Shown: positions 42,755-53,474 of the stretch, piece after piece
Numbering within the stretch: the first letter of the stretch is position 1
Layout: each line of letters begins with the position of its first letter
Source: Paracoccus sanguinis
Lineage (GTDB): Bacteria > Pseudomonadota > Alphaproteobacteria > Rhodobacterales > Rhodobacteraceae
Reading direction: 5' to 3'
Assembly: GCF_900106665.1 (NCBI RefSeq)
Contig: NZ_FNNA01000001.1
Coordinates: 930,001-994,000 of the forward strand
Length of the DNA stretch: 64,000 nucleotides
Notes under the pieces: generated by a model
The model's input: the letters and a program-made list of their open reading frames with translations, nothing else
Database searches by the model: none
What the model was told of the DNA's origin: nothing
Position numbers and translations under genes: made by a program

Positions 42755-43576
42755 ATGGCGATCCGAAGCATCCTGACCAGCTACACCGGCAACGGCGGGG
42801 GCGCGGCGGCGCTGCACATGGCGCTGCTGATGGTGGCCAAGTACGACGCCCGGCTGACCGCGGCCGTCTGGCAGGCGCCGAACCCGCTGCGCCGACGCGC
42901 AGGCGCCTTCATGACGCGCGAGATCGACCGCGTTCTCGACGAGGCCGAGGCCGCCTATGTCGCCGAACGGCGCGCCGGCTTCGACGCCGCCGTGGCGGCG
43001 GCCGGGGTGGCGGACCGGGTCGAGTTCACCGTCCTCGACGCCCGCGGCGGCGGGCTGGCACAGGCCGCCCGCGGGCACGACATCGTGGTGATGGGCGCCC
43101 CGGTCGAGGGCGAGCCCGCCGCCGACTTCGCCGTGCGCCCCGACGTGGTGGCGCTGCGCTCGGGGCGGCCGGTGCTGATCGTCCCGCCGGGCTACGCCGA
43201 GCCCGCCATCCGCGAAACCGCCGTCGTCGCCTGGGACGGCAAGCGCGCCTCGGCCCGCGCGATGGGCGACGCCATGCACATCCTCGGCACCAAGGAGCGG
43301 GTGACCATCCTCGGCATCGGCCCCGACCTGCCGGCCGAGTTCGGGCAGGACGCGCTGCGGCTGCTGTCGCTGCACGGGATCGAGGCGGAGCTTGCCCTGC
43401 GTCCCGCCGGTGCGGGCGGGATCGGCGCGACCATCCTGCAAGCCTGCGACGACCTCGGGGCCGGGCTGCTGATCATGGGCGCCTATGAGCACAGCAAGTT
43501 CAGCGAGGACCTGCTGGGCGGGACGACGAAGGACATCCTCGCGCGCGCGCCGCTGCCGGTGCTGATGGCGCACTGA
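42755..43576 (+). CDS. universal stress protein, tandem UspA domains
   Basis: 273 residues, about two UspA lengths. The first half (IRSILTSYTGNGGGAAALHM) is degenerate; the second has the ATP-binding type end GLLIMGAYEHSKFSEDLLGG near 243-262 with TKDILARAPLPVLMAH. UspA proteins bind ATP or act in stress adaptation; no specific role can be given. It follows fabI after 77 bp in the same direction. Confidence 0.9.
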   Translation: MAIRSILTSYTGNGGGAAALHMALLMVAKYDARLTAAVWQAPNPLRRRAGAFMTREIDRVLDEAEAAYVAERRAGFDAAVAAAGVADRVEFTVLDARGGGLAQAARGHDIVVMGAPVEGEPAADFAVRPDVVALRSGRPVLIVPPGYAEPAIRETAVVAWDGKRASARAMGDAMHILGTKERVTILGIGPDLPAEFGQDALRLLSLHGIEAELALRPAGAGGIGATILQACDDLGAGLLIMGAYEHSKFSEDLLGGTTKDILARAPLPVLMAH

Positions 43577-43594
43577 GAGGCGCCGGACGGGGGC

Positions 43595-45094
43595 TCAGTC
43601 CTCGTCGGCCCGGAACCGCGCCAGCCCGCGGAACAGGAACGGCGCGACCAGCGCGATCGTCGCCAGCGCGATCATCACCACCGAACCGGGGTGCTGGAAG
43701 AACACCATCGGGTCGCCCTGGCTCATCTGCAGCGCGCGGCGGAACTGGCTGTCGGCCATCGGCCCGAGGATCAGGCCGACGATCACCGGCGCCACCGGAT
43801 AGTCGTAGCGCCGCATCAGGAACCCCAGCACCCCGAACCCGCCGAGCAGCAGCAGCTCGACCACCGAGGGGTTGGCGGCGATCGTGCCCATCGTGGCGAA
43901 CACCGCGATCCCGGCATAGAGCCACGGCATCGGGATCTTGAGCAGCTGCACCCACAGCCCGACCAGCGGCAGGTTCAGGACCAGCAGCATCACGTTGGCG
44001 ATAAAGAGCGAGGCGATCAGCGTCCAGACCAGCTGCGCGTGGGTGGCGAAGAGCAGCGGCCCGGGCTGGATGTTGTACTGCTGGAACCCCGCCAGCATCA
44101 CCGCCGCCGTGGCCGAGGTCGGCAGCCCCAGCGTCAGCAGCGGCACGAGCGAGCCGGCGGCGCTGGCGTTGTTGGCGGCCTCGGGCCCGGCGACGCCCTC
44201 GATCGCGCCATGGCCGAACTCTTCGGGGTGCTTCGAGAGCTTGCGCTCGGTGGTGTAGCTGAGGAACGTGGGGATCTCGGCGCCCCCCGCCGGCAGCGCG
44301 CCGATGGGGAAGCCGAAGGCCGCGCCGCGCAGCCACGGCCGCCACGAGCGCGCCCAGTCGGCCCGCGTCATCCAGATCGACCCCTTGATCGGGATCGGCC
44401 GTTCCGGCGCGCGGGCGTGACGCGAGGCGACGAACAGCGCCTCGCCGATGGCAAACAGGCCGACCGCCAGCGTGGTGACCTCGATCCCGTCGAAGAGGTT
44501 CGGCACCCCGAAGGCGAGCCGCGTCTGCCCGGTCAGCTGGTCGATCCCGATCAGCCCCAGCCACAGCCCGATGGCGAGGCTCGTCAGCCCCCGCAGCGGC
44601 GAGTTGCCGAAGGTCGCCGAGACGGTGACGAAGGCGATCAGCATCAGCCCGAAATAGTCCCACGGCCCGAACTTGACCGCGACCTTGACGAGGATCGGGG
44701 CAAGGAACGCCAGCCCCAGCGTGGCGATCAGCGCCGCCACGAACGACCCGATGGCCGCGGTCGCCAGCGCCGGCCCGCCTCGCCCGCGCCGGGCCATCTG
44801 GTTCCCCTCGAGCGCGGTGACGACCGAGGCAGCCTCGCCCGGGGTGTTGAGCAGGATGGCGGTGGTCGAGCCGCCGTACATCCCGCCGTAATAGATCCCC
44901 GCGAACATGATCAGCGAACCGCCGGGGTCGAGCTTGAACGTCACCGGCAACAAGAGCGCGACCGTCAGCGCCGGCCCGATCCCTGGCAGGACGCCGACCG
45001 CGGTCCCCAGCAGCACGCCGATGGCCGCAAAGGCGAGGTTCATCGGCGCGATGGCCGACGCGAACCCGTTCATCAGCTGGATCAGCGCGTCCAT
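43595..45094 (-). CDS. tctA: tripartite tricarboxylate transporter, large permease TctA
   Basis: 499 residues with ~11-12 membrane segments. Family motifs: [20 protein letters not shown] near residue 35, [20 protein letters not shown] near 60 and [20 protein letters not shown]. It is the main sodium-coupled permease for carboxylates. It is the last gene of tctC-tctB-tctA; TctB ends 12 bp upstream. No tctDE regulators are nearby. Confidence 0.97.
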   Translation of the reverse strand: MDALIQLMNGFASAIAPMNLAFAAIGVLLGTAVGVLPGIGPALTVALLLPVTFKLDPGGSLIMFAGIYYGGMYGGSTTAILLNTPGEAASVVTALEGNQMARRGRGGPALATAAIGSFVAALIATLGLAFLAPILVKVAVKFGPWDYFGLMLIAFVTVSATFGNSPLRGLTSLAIGLWLGLIGIDQLTGQTRLAFGVPNLFDGIEVTTLAVGLFAIGEALFVASRHARAPERPIPIKGSIWMTRADWARSWRPWLRGAAFGFPIGALPAGGAEIPTFLSYTTERKLSKHPEEFGHGAIEGVAGPEAANNASAAGSLVPLLTLGLPTSATAAVMLAGFQQYNIQPGPLLFATHAQLVWTLIASLFIANVMLLVLNLPLVGLWVQLLKIPMPWLYAGIAVFATMGTIAANPSVVELLLLGGFGVLGFLMRRYDYPVAPVIVGLILGPMADSQFRRALQMSQGDPMVFFQHPGSVVMIALATIALVAPFLFRGLARFRADED

Positions 45095-45106
45095 GGCGTC
45101 CCTTTC

Positions 45107-45577
45107 TCAGAACAGCCGTTCGAGCGGCCCGGCCGGCAGCGCCAGCCGCAGCAGCTTGTTGAAGAGCAGGAAGATCAGCGTGGCGAGCACTGCGCCGATC
45201 AGCAGGTCGGCGATCAGCGCCCGCCGGCCAAAGGCCCGCGCGGTCAGCGCAAAGAGCAGCGTCGAGCCGAGGATGAAGCCGAGCCCGGCCCAGATCGAGC
45301 CGATCAGCCCCGTGAGCGCCAGCAGGATCCAGGCGACGGCGCCCCAGTCGGCCTCCTCCGCCTCGATCCCCGGGCGCATCGCCGCGAGCAGGTGCCCGGC
45401 GCCGAGGACGAGCAGCACCAGCGCGACGAAATAGGACGCCGCATCGGCGCCGACCCCGTAGTTCGCGGCCATCGTCATCCCGCGCGCGTCGAACCACGTC
45501 AGCGTGGCCAGCGCGATCAGCCCGACCCCGATCAGCGCCGTCGGACGGTGCAGCCCGGTCTGCTGGCCAAATCCCAT
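45107..45577 (-). CDS. tctB: tripartite tricarboxylate transporter, small permease TctB
   Basis: 156 residues with four membrane helices (about 18-38, 47-65, 80-110, 120-145), the fold and size of TctB. Sequence is poorly conserved in the family and the call rests on topology and its place between tctC and tctA. Confidence 0.9.
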   Translation of the reverse strand: MGFGQQTGLHRPTALIGVGLIALATLTWFDARGMTMAANYGVGADAASYFVALVLLVLGAGHLLAAMRPGIEAEEADWGAVAWILLALTGLIGSIWAGLGFILGSTLLFALTARAFGRRALIADLLIGAVLATLIFLLFNKLLRLALPAGPLERLF

Positions 45578-45670
45578 CCCGCGATCCTTTCCCCGCCGCG
45601 CTTCAACCCTTGGCGCCCTGCCGTGGCGGCGGGCGGGTCGGCCCCGCCCGCGCCGTGCTGTCGCGCCGCC

Positions 45671-46645
45671 CTACTGGGCGAGGCCGATGGCCTTGAGCAC
45701 CTCGGTGATGCGGGTGTTCTCGGCCTCGACGAAGGCCTTGAACTCGTCCGGCCCCTGATAGGCGTCGGTCCAGCCGCGGGCCTTGAGCACCTCGGCCCAT
45801 TCGGGCGACTTGACGGTCTTTTCGACCGCCGCCGACAGCGCCTGCCGGTCGGCGTCGGCGAGGTCGGGGCCGGCGAAGACGCCGCGCCAGTTCTCCATCT
45901 CGACATCGACCCCCTGCGCCTTGAGGGGCTGGGCCGCGATGCCCTCGACCGGCTCGGGGTACGAGATGGCGAGCGCGCGCAGGTCGCCCGACTCGATCTG
46001 GCCCTGGAACTCGCCGTAGCCCGAGATCCCCGCCGTGACCTGCCCGCCGAGCAGCGCGGCCAGCGCCTCGCCGCCGCCCGAATAGGCGACATAGTTGACC
46101 TTGGCCGGGTCGCCGCCCGCCGCCTGGGTGATCAGCCCGGCGAGGATGTGGTCCGCCCCGCCCGCCGAGCCGCCGGCCCAGACCGTGCCGCCGACGTCCG
46201 ACTTGATCTTGGCGGTCAGGTCGGCGAGCGACTGGATCGGGCTGTCCTTCGGCACCACGACCACCATCGGGTCCGAGGTCAGCCGCGCGATCGGCGTCAC
46301 GTTGGTCAGGTTCACCGGCGACTTGTTGGTGATGATCGCCCCCACCATCACCAGCCCGCCGACGAGCAGCTGGTCGGCCGCGCCCTTGGCGGACTGGCTG
46401 AACTGCGCCAGCCCGACGGTGCCGCCGGCGCCGGGGACGTTCACGACCTGCACGTTCTTCGCGGTGCCGGTCTTCATCATCGTCTCTTGCAGGTTGCGGG
46501 CCAGCGAATCCCAGCCGCCGCCCGCGCCCGCCGGCGCGGTGATGGTCAGGTCGCCCAGCTCTTGCGCGGTCGCCGGCAGCGACGCGCCCAGCGCGGCGGC
46601 GGCGACCACGCAGGCGGCGATGAGCCTGCGGTTGATGAACGACAT
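45671..46645 (-). CDS. tctC: tripartite tricarboxylate transporter, substrate-binding protein TctC (Bug family)
   Basis: 324 residues. Signal peptide at 1-27 (LIAACVVAAAALGASLPATA). Bug-family start LTITAPAGAGGGWDSLARNL, substrate loops VNVPGAGGTVGLAQFSQS and AGGSAGGADHILAGLITQAA. It binds a carboxylate (citrate, tricarballylate or similar) in the periplasm for TctAB; the ligand is not deducible. First gene of the operon; 93 bp to tctB. Confidence 0.95.
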   Translation of the reverse strand: MSFINRRLIAACVVAAAALGASLPATAQELGDLTITAPAGAGGGWDSLARNLQETMMKTGTAKNVQVVNVPGAGGTVGLAQFSQSAKGAADQLLVGGLVMVGAIITNKSPVNLTNVTPIARLTSDPMVVVVPKDSPIQSLADLTAKIKSDVGGTVWAGGSAGGADHILAGLITQAAGGDPAKVNYVAYSGGGEALAALLGGQVTAGISGYGEFQGQIESGDLRALAISYPEPVEGIAAQPLKAQGVDVEMENWRGVFAGPDLADADRQALSAAVEKTVKSPEWAEVLKARGWTDAYQGPDEFKAFVEAENTRITEVLKAIGLAQ

Positions 46646-46855
46646 GGGTTCCTCCCTCCCCTGAGTCTGCGGTTCGGGTCAGCTTGTTGGACGCGCGGCG
46701 GAACTGCAACAAATGCTTTGCCGGCCCTTTCCGGCGGCGCTTGCGGCCGCGGCGCGGATTGCCGAGAGTTGCCGCGCGGGCCGCGGGCCGCGACCTGGGG
46801 GCTTCGCGCCCCCGGACCCCCGCGGGGTATCGGGACCAGACAGAGGGGCGGGGCG
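46646..46855. other. divergent spacer between tctC and alpha/beta hydrolase
   Basis: 210 bp with no gene. GGGGGC-TTCGC-GCCCCC (46797-46813) is a small hairpin, followed by a degenerate intergenic motif at 46826. No clear promoter pair. Confidence 0.4.
46826..46845 (+). repeat. Rhodobacterales-type intergenic motif, degenerate copy
   Basis: GGTATCGGGACCAGACAGAG, 10 bp before the alpha/beta hydrolase ATG; CCAGACAGAG differs from the CCAGAAAGAAG core at two places. Confidence 0.45.
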
Positions 46856-47698
46856 ATGGGTGTCGAGTTCATGACGGCGAAGGACGGAGCGCGGCTCGCC
46901 TATCGGGACGAGGGCGAGGGGCTGCCGGTGCTGTGCCTCGCCGGGCTGACCCGCGGCATGGACGATTTCGACTACCTGGCCCCGGCGCTCGCCGACTGCC
47001 GGATGATCCGCATGGACTACCGCGGCCGCGGCGCCTCGGACTGGACCGGCGCCGCCACCTACACCGTCCCGCAAGAGGGGGCCGACGCGCTCGCCCTGCT
47101 CGACCACCTCGGGATTGCGCGGGCGGCGGTGTTCGGCACCTCGCGCGGCGGGCTGATCGCCATGTATCTCGCGGCGGTGGCCAAGGACCGGCTGCTCGGC
47201 GTGTGCCTGAACGACGTCGGCCCGCAGCTCAGGGTCGAGGGGCTCGAGGCGATCACGGCCTATGTCGGCCGCCGCCCCAACGCCCGCACGCTGGCCGAGG
47301 TGGCCGCGCGGCTGCCCGAGACGCTCAAAGGCTTTGGCCCGGTGCCCGAGGGCCGCTGGGCCGAGGAGGCCGCGCGGCTCTATCGCCAGACCGACGACGG
47401 GGTGGCGCTGACCTATGACCCGGCGCTGCGCGAGAGCTTCCTCGCGGCGATGAAGGACCCTACAGCGACCGCCTGGCCCCTCTTCGACGCGATGGACGGC
47501 CTGCCGCTGGCGCTGATCCACGGCGCGGGATCGGACCTTCTGGGCGAGGACGCGGTGACCGAGATGCGCCGCCGCCGGCCGGACATGATCTACGGGAAGG
47601 TGCCGAGGCGGGGGCATATCCCGTGGCTGGACGAGCCGGAGGCGGTGGCGGTGGTCAGGGCTTGGGTGGAGGGGGTGGGGGGGCGGCGAGTACGCTAG
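46856..47698 (+). CDS. alpha/beta hydrolase
   Basis: 280 residues from ATG at 46856. Canonical fold: VLCLAGLTRGMDDFDYLAPA near 27-46, DYRGRGASDWTG near 58, nucleophile elbow GTSRGGLIAMYL near 100 and C-terminal His in RRGHIPWLDEPEAVAVVRAW near 253; acid Asp probably in LIHGAGSDLL. The nucleophile motif G-x-S-R-G-G is typical of esterase/lactonase relatives. Substrate unknown. Immediately downstream is the AT-rich gene. Confidence 0.88.
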   Translation: MGVEFMTAKDGARLAYRDEGEGLPVLCLAGLTRGMDDFDYLAPALADCRMIRMDYRGRGASDWTGAATYTVPQEGADALALLDHLGIARAAVFGTSRGGLIAMYLAAVAKDRLLGVCLNDVGPQLRVEGLEAITAYVGRRPNARTLAEVAARLPETLKGFGPVPEGRWAEEAARLYRQTDDGVALTYDPALRESFLAAMKDPTATAWPLFDAMDGLPLALIHGAGSDLLGEDAVTEMRRRRPDMIYGKVPRRGHIPWLDEPEAVAVVRAWVEGVGGRRVR

Positions 47699-47746
47699 AG
47701 AATGGCAACTACCTGACTCGAAGGTCGTCCTTATCCCACTCGCAAA

Positions 47747-48550
47747 TTAGTTTCTCCGAAGTCGGAATTTTTGAACTCGCGCGTCTTCAAGTTGCCGGCC
47801 CAAAACAATAGCGATTGCGCCGCTTGCAGCCTTATAACCCTCGCCGACTTGGCTATCGTGAAAGCCAACAGCGACGTAACCCTCGGCAGATGGAGCGACT
47901 ATCGCGAACTGTGCGCCCTCGATTTTGACTGTAACATAATCGCTCTGATTGAAGGCACGCCATCCGCCCAACATACCCGAAATAGCATAACAAAAGTATA
48001 AGAACAGCAAAATAAGACTAATTTCACGCCCGGCGAACCTTGACGACAGAGCGTCATGCAACACTGAGGCGTCGAATGCTGCCTGCTCTCTTCTCTTTCT
48101 TAAGGACCGAGCCACCCACCCTTCTTGGGTTACGACGCCCTGATACACCTCAAACAGTTCATGAAGAACAATGCCAATTCCAACAGCTAAAAAGAAATAA
48201 GAAAACCAGAAGCCCCACCCACCGTTAGCAAAATACAACCCCACTAGAATCGAGGCAGCGGCTGGAAAAAATCTCCATAATATAAATGCGATCCCTTGCG
48301 CCATCCAAGTCGGGAGCATCCATAATCCAGCCCATAACCCAGCGATAACAGAAACAACATATGCGTTTGCGGTGAGGACTCGCCCGAGCGTAAGATTGAT
48401 GAATGCCTCAGAAATCCCAAAGCTTCGCAGATAACCCCGCTCCCACCAGTACGCGATGAGGTAAGCAAAAGCAGTTAGAGATACTCCAACTATCGCCTGG
48501 AGAAGACCCCAGTGCTGACTAGAAGGTGGCCTCTCTTCGCTCACCCCCAC
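47747..48550 (-). CDS. AT-rich multi-pass membrane protein of unknown function
   Basis: 267 residues. About five membrane helices: residues ~18-38 ([20 protein letters not shown]), 60-85, 86-110, 113-140 and 180-200 ([18 protein letters not shown]), then a ~65-residue soluble C-terminus. Base composition drops sharply to about 45-48% G+C between ~47700 and ~48540, against ~70% on both sides, and codon use changes with it, the mark of recent transfer. Starts are GTG at 48550 or 48544, both overlapping the thyX stop, so it may use thyX transcription. Family not recognised. Confidence 0.8.
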   Translation of the reverse strand: MGVSEERPPSSQHWGLLQAIVGVSLTAFAYLIAYWWERGYLRSFGISEAFINLTLGRVLTANAYVVSVIAGLWAGLWMLPTWMAQGIAFILWRFFPAAASILVGLYFANGGWGFWFSYFFLAVGIGIVLHELFEVYQGVVTQEGWVARSLRKRREQAAFDASVLHDALSSRFAGREISLILLFLYFCYAISGMLGGWRAFNQSDYVTVKIEGAQFAIVAPSAEGYVAVGFHDSQVGEGYKAASGAIAIVLGRQLEDARVQKFRLRRN

Positions 48551-49461
48551 ACCCCCTCAAACTCCCGCCACTCGCCCTTGCTCATGCCGGAGCTCTCCTG
48601 CGTCACCGCCTCCCCCGCCAGACGCCGCTTCAAGACCTCCACCCCCTTCGCCGAGAGCACCGCGCCGCCCAGGCGGTAGTCCTCGAAGGCGGCGTAGGCG
48701 AGCGGGACCCAGTCGCGGACGATCTGGCACATCGCCTCGGCGTAGACGCGGATCTCGTATTGCGCGTGCGGGTCGGCGCGCAGGCGCAGGAAGTGGAACA
48801 GATTGTGCAGGTCGGTCTTCCAGTACCACTGGGTGTAGACGTTGGCCGGCAGGTTCATCCGCGCCAGTTCCCGCGCCAGCCCCTGCTGCGGGGTGCCGTC
48901 GGCCTGCGTGGGCGCCATCATCGCCTCGTAATGGTCATAGGCGCGGGTCGAATCGGCGCGCAGGATGTCGAGCACGCGCTGCGCCTCCTCACCCTCGAGC
49001 GCGGCGCCGCGGCCCTGGTTGTTCACCGTGGACTGCGCGGCGAGCTGTTCGGGGGCGGGGATGTAGAACTCGCGGTCAAGGATCGAGTAGCGGGCCGAGT
49101 ATTCGTTCACGTTGGCGGTGCGGTGGCGGATCCACTGGCGGGCGACGAAGACCGGCAATTTGACGTGCAGCTTGACCTCGCACATCTCGAACGGGGTCGA
49201 GTGCCAGTGCCGCATCAGGTAGCGGATCAGCCCCTCGTCGTTCGAGACCGCCTTGGTGCCGCGGCCGTAGCTGACGCGGGCCGCCTGCACGATGGCCGCA
49301 TCGTCGCCCATGTAGTCGATGACCCGGATCAGCCCGTGGTCGAGCACCGGGATGGCGTGGTGCAGCCGCGCCTCCATCCCTTCGCTCACGGCGCGCAGGG
49401 TGGGGCGCGGGGTGGCGCGGGCCTCGTTGATCTCGGCTTGCTGTTCGGGGGTCAGGGGCAT
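48541..49461 (-). CDS. thyX: FAD-dependent thymidylate synthase ThyX
   Basis: 306 residues from ATG at 49461 ([17 protein letters not shown]); an upstream in-frame ATG at 49518 exists but lacks conserved sequence. The ThyX motif [15 protein letters not shown] near residue 110 (R-H-R-X7-S form) and [20 protein letters not shown] are intact; C-terminal [20 protein letters not shown] also matches. It methylates dUMP using flavin and folate. A CCCACA-CAT-TGTGGG palindrome lies 24 bp upstream. The AT-rich gene follows on the same strand. Confidence 0.97.
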   Translation of the reverse strand: MPLTPEQQAEINEARATPRPTLRAVSEGMEARLHHAIPVLDHGLIRVIDYMGDDAAIVQAARVSYGRGTKAVSNDEGLIRYLMRHWHSTPFEMCEVKLHVKLPVFVARQWIRHRTANVNEYSARYSILDREFYIPAPEQLAAQSTVNNQGRGAALEGEEAQRVLDILRADSTRAYDHYEAMMAPTQADGTPQQGLARELARMNLPANVYTQWYWKTDLHNLFHFLRLRADPHAQYEIRVYAEAMCQIVRDWVPLAYAAFEDYRLGGAVLSAKGVEVLKRRLAGEAVTQESSGMSKGEWREFEGVWG

Positions 49462-49484
49462 CGGGCGACTCGGGCTGGAAAACT

Positions 49485-49499
49485 CCCACACATTGTGGG
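49485..49499. promoter_or_regulatory. inverted repeat upstream of thyX
   Basis: CCCACA, three bases (CAT), TGTGGG: a perfect 6+6 inverted repeat 24 bp before the thyX start and 137 bp before gloA. A good candidate operator for a dimeric regulator; the half-site faintly resembles an NrdR-type box but does not match it well. Confidence 0.5.
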
Positions 49500-49635
49500 G
49501 CAACGGGCGGGGTGCCACAAGCGATTGCGTCGGGTGGCGGCGCGGGCCACGGGGGGCGCGGTGGTCTGGCCTGCGGGCGGCGGGCGTGGCAGCATGGGGC
49601 GAGGGCCCCGCGGGGCGTCAGCCGAGAGGACGGGC

Positions 49636-50064
49636 ATGAAGGTCAAGTATCTGCACACCATGGTCCGGGTCCGGGACCTGGATGCCACGCGGCGATTCTT
49701 CGCGCTGCTGGGCCTGCGCGAGATCCGGCGGATCGACAACGAGCAGGGGCGATTCTCGCTGGTGTTCATGGCCGCCGAGGGCGACGAGGCGGCCCCGGTC
49801 GAGCTGACCTACAACTGGGACGGCGACGAGGGGCTGCCCTCGGACAGCCGCCACTTCGGGCACCTCGCCTATGAGGTCGAGGACATCTACGCGATGTGCC
49901 AGCACCTGATAGACAACGGCGTGACCATCAACCGGCCGCCGCGGGACGGGCACATGGCGTTCGTGCGCAGCCCCGACAACATCTCGGTCGAGCTGCTGCA
50001 GGCCGGCGAGCGCCTGCCCCCGCAAGAGCCGTGGGCGAGCATGGGCAACACCGGCCACTGGTGA
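49636..50064 (+). CDS. gloA: lactoylglutathione lyase (glyoxalase I)
   Basis: 142 residues from ATG at 49636, with GAGAGGA upstream. Vicinal-oxygen-chelate fold with the metal ligands His (LHTMVRV), Glu (PVELTYNW), His (FGHLAYEVED) and Glu (NISVELLQ). It detoxifies methylglyoxal with glutathione. The stop overlaps the GTG of the DUF1287 gene. Confidence 0.95.
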   Translation: MKVKYLHTMVRVRDLDATRRFFALLGLREIRRIDNEQGRFSLVFMAAEGDEAAPVELTYNWDGDEGLPSDSRHFGHLAYEVEDIYAMCQHLIDNGVTINRPPRDGHMAFVRSPDNISVELLQAGERLPPQEPWASMGNTGHW

Positions 50065-50693
50065 TCGCGCGCCTGATCCTGGCCGCCGCGGCGCTGGGTG
50101 CCGCGGTGGCGCTGGCCGACCCCCTGCCCCGCCCCGGCCTCGCGCCGGCGGTCGAAAGCAGCGCCGCCGCCCTGGTCGGCGCCGCGCGCCGCCAGATCGG
50201 CGTGACCACCCGCTACGATCCTGCCTATGCGGCGCTGGCGTTTCCGGGCGGTGACGTGGCCCGCGACCGGGGGGTCTGCACCGACGTGCTGATCCGCGCC
50301 CTGCGGGACGCCGCGGCGCTGGACCTGCAACGGGCCGTGCACCGGGACATGACGGCGCGGTTCGCCGACTATCCGCAGACCTGGGGCCTGCGCCGCCCCG
50401 ACCGCAACATCGACCATCGCCGGGTGCCGAACCTGATCGCCCTCTTCGATCACCTCGGCGCCCGCGTCTCGGACGCGCCGCAGCCCGGCGACATCGTCAC
50501 CGTCCTGCTGCCCGGCAACCTGCCGCACGTGATGCTCGTCAGCGACCGCACCCGCCCCAACGGCCAGCCGCTGGTGATCCACAACATCGGCCGCGGCACG
50601 CGTGAGGAGGATGCGCTCGACCGTTACCCGCGAACCGGGCATTTCCGCCTGACCGGGCCGGTGCTCGACCGGCTCCGCGGGCTGGACCGGTAA
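50061..50693 (+). CDS. DUF1287 family exported protein
   Basis: 210 residues from GTG at 50061, overlapping the gloA stop by four bases. Signal peptide at 1-20 (LILAAAALGAAVALAD). The DUF1287 core (TTRYDPAYAALAFPGGDVAR then RGVCTDVLIRALRDA, later PHVMLVSD) has a Cys, His and Asp layout like NlpC/P60-type amidases, so a wall-related hydrolase is plausible but unproven. Convergent with the LdtR-type gene, 22 bp apart. Confidence 0.88.
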   Translation: MIARLILAAAALGAAVALADPLPRPGLAPAVESSAAALVGAARRQIGVTTRYDPAYAALAFPGGDVARDRGVCTDVLIRALRDAAALDLQRAVHRDMTARFADYPQTWGLRRPDRNIDHRRVPNLIALFDHLGARVSDAPQPGDIVTVLLPGNLPHVMLVSDRTRPNGQPLVIHNIGRGTREEDALDRYPRTGHFRLTGPVLDRLRGLDR

Positions 50694-50715
50694 AGCCCGC
50701 TCAGAAAAAGCCCGC

Positions 50716-51267
<552 letters not shown>

Positions 51268-51326
51268 CTTGGCATCCGCTCCAGCGTCCTCTGGGCCGAA
51301 GCTGGACCAAAACTTCCAAGATTCGG

Positions 51327-52914
<1,588 letters not shown>

Positions 52915-53036
52915 GACGCGACCTGAGGCGGGCGCGCCGCGGGCCCCCGGGGTGCCGCGGCCCCTCCCCCGGCGGACAGGAACCCGCGGCCAGAGCCGGC
53001 GTTGCGGTGACGTCATCCGTCTGAAAGGCCACGCTC

Positions 53037-53420
53037 ATGCTTCCCCACAACACCCTCGTCGTTGTCGCCGATGGCCATCAGGCCGTGCTGTTCCGCAACA
53101 CCGCCAAGCAGGGCGTCGAGCTGACCGAGCAGGAGCGCATCACCCCCAAGCACCTGCAGGACGAGAGCCAGGGGAACCGCCCCCCCGAGACCACCCCGCG
53201 CGAAGAGGACGAGGCGACCTTTGCCAAGCAGCTCACCGAGCGGCTGAACACGATGGTGCTTCAGAACAAGGTCGAGGCGCTGGCCGTCGTCGCGGACCCC
53301 TCGACGCTGGGGCAGATGCGCCGCCACTACCACAAGACGCTCGAGCAGAAGCTGGTGCGCGAGGTCGCGAAGACCCTGACCAGCGCCTCGGGCGCCGAGA
53401 TCGCCAAGGCGCTTGGCTGA
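53037..53420 (+). CDS. host attachment protein family (PF10116-type) protein
   Basis: 127 residues. LVVVADGHQAVLFRNTAKQG near 7-26 and LNTMVLQNKVEALAVVADPS near 70-89, with KTLTSASGAEIAKAL at the end, match the small family named after a plant-attachment gene, related to the eRF1/archaeal nuclease core. No export signal. Biochemical role unknown; the name does not imply attachment here. Followed by the phospholipase-D gene. Confidence 0.8.
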   Translation: MLPHNTLVVVADGHQAVLFRNTAKQGVELTEQERITPKHLQDESQGNRPPETTPREEDEATFAKQLTERLNTMVLQNKVEALAVVADPSTLGQMRRHYHKTLEQKLVREVAKTLTSASGAEIAKALG

Positions 53421-53474
53421 GCGTACGCGGAGGCCGCCGCCCGACGGGCGCGGCGCCGCTGACCGGGGACCGCG

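Noticed and set aside
43691..46850. Very long open frame on the plus strand opposite tctABC
   Set aside because: Composition is His/Arg/Gln/Pro-rich shadow of the tct genes; only its far 3' part (from 46856) is a real gene, the alpha/beta hydrolase.
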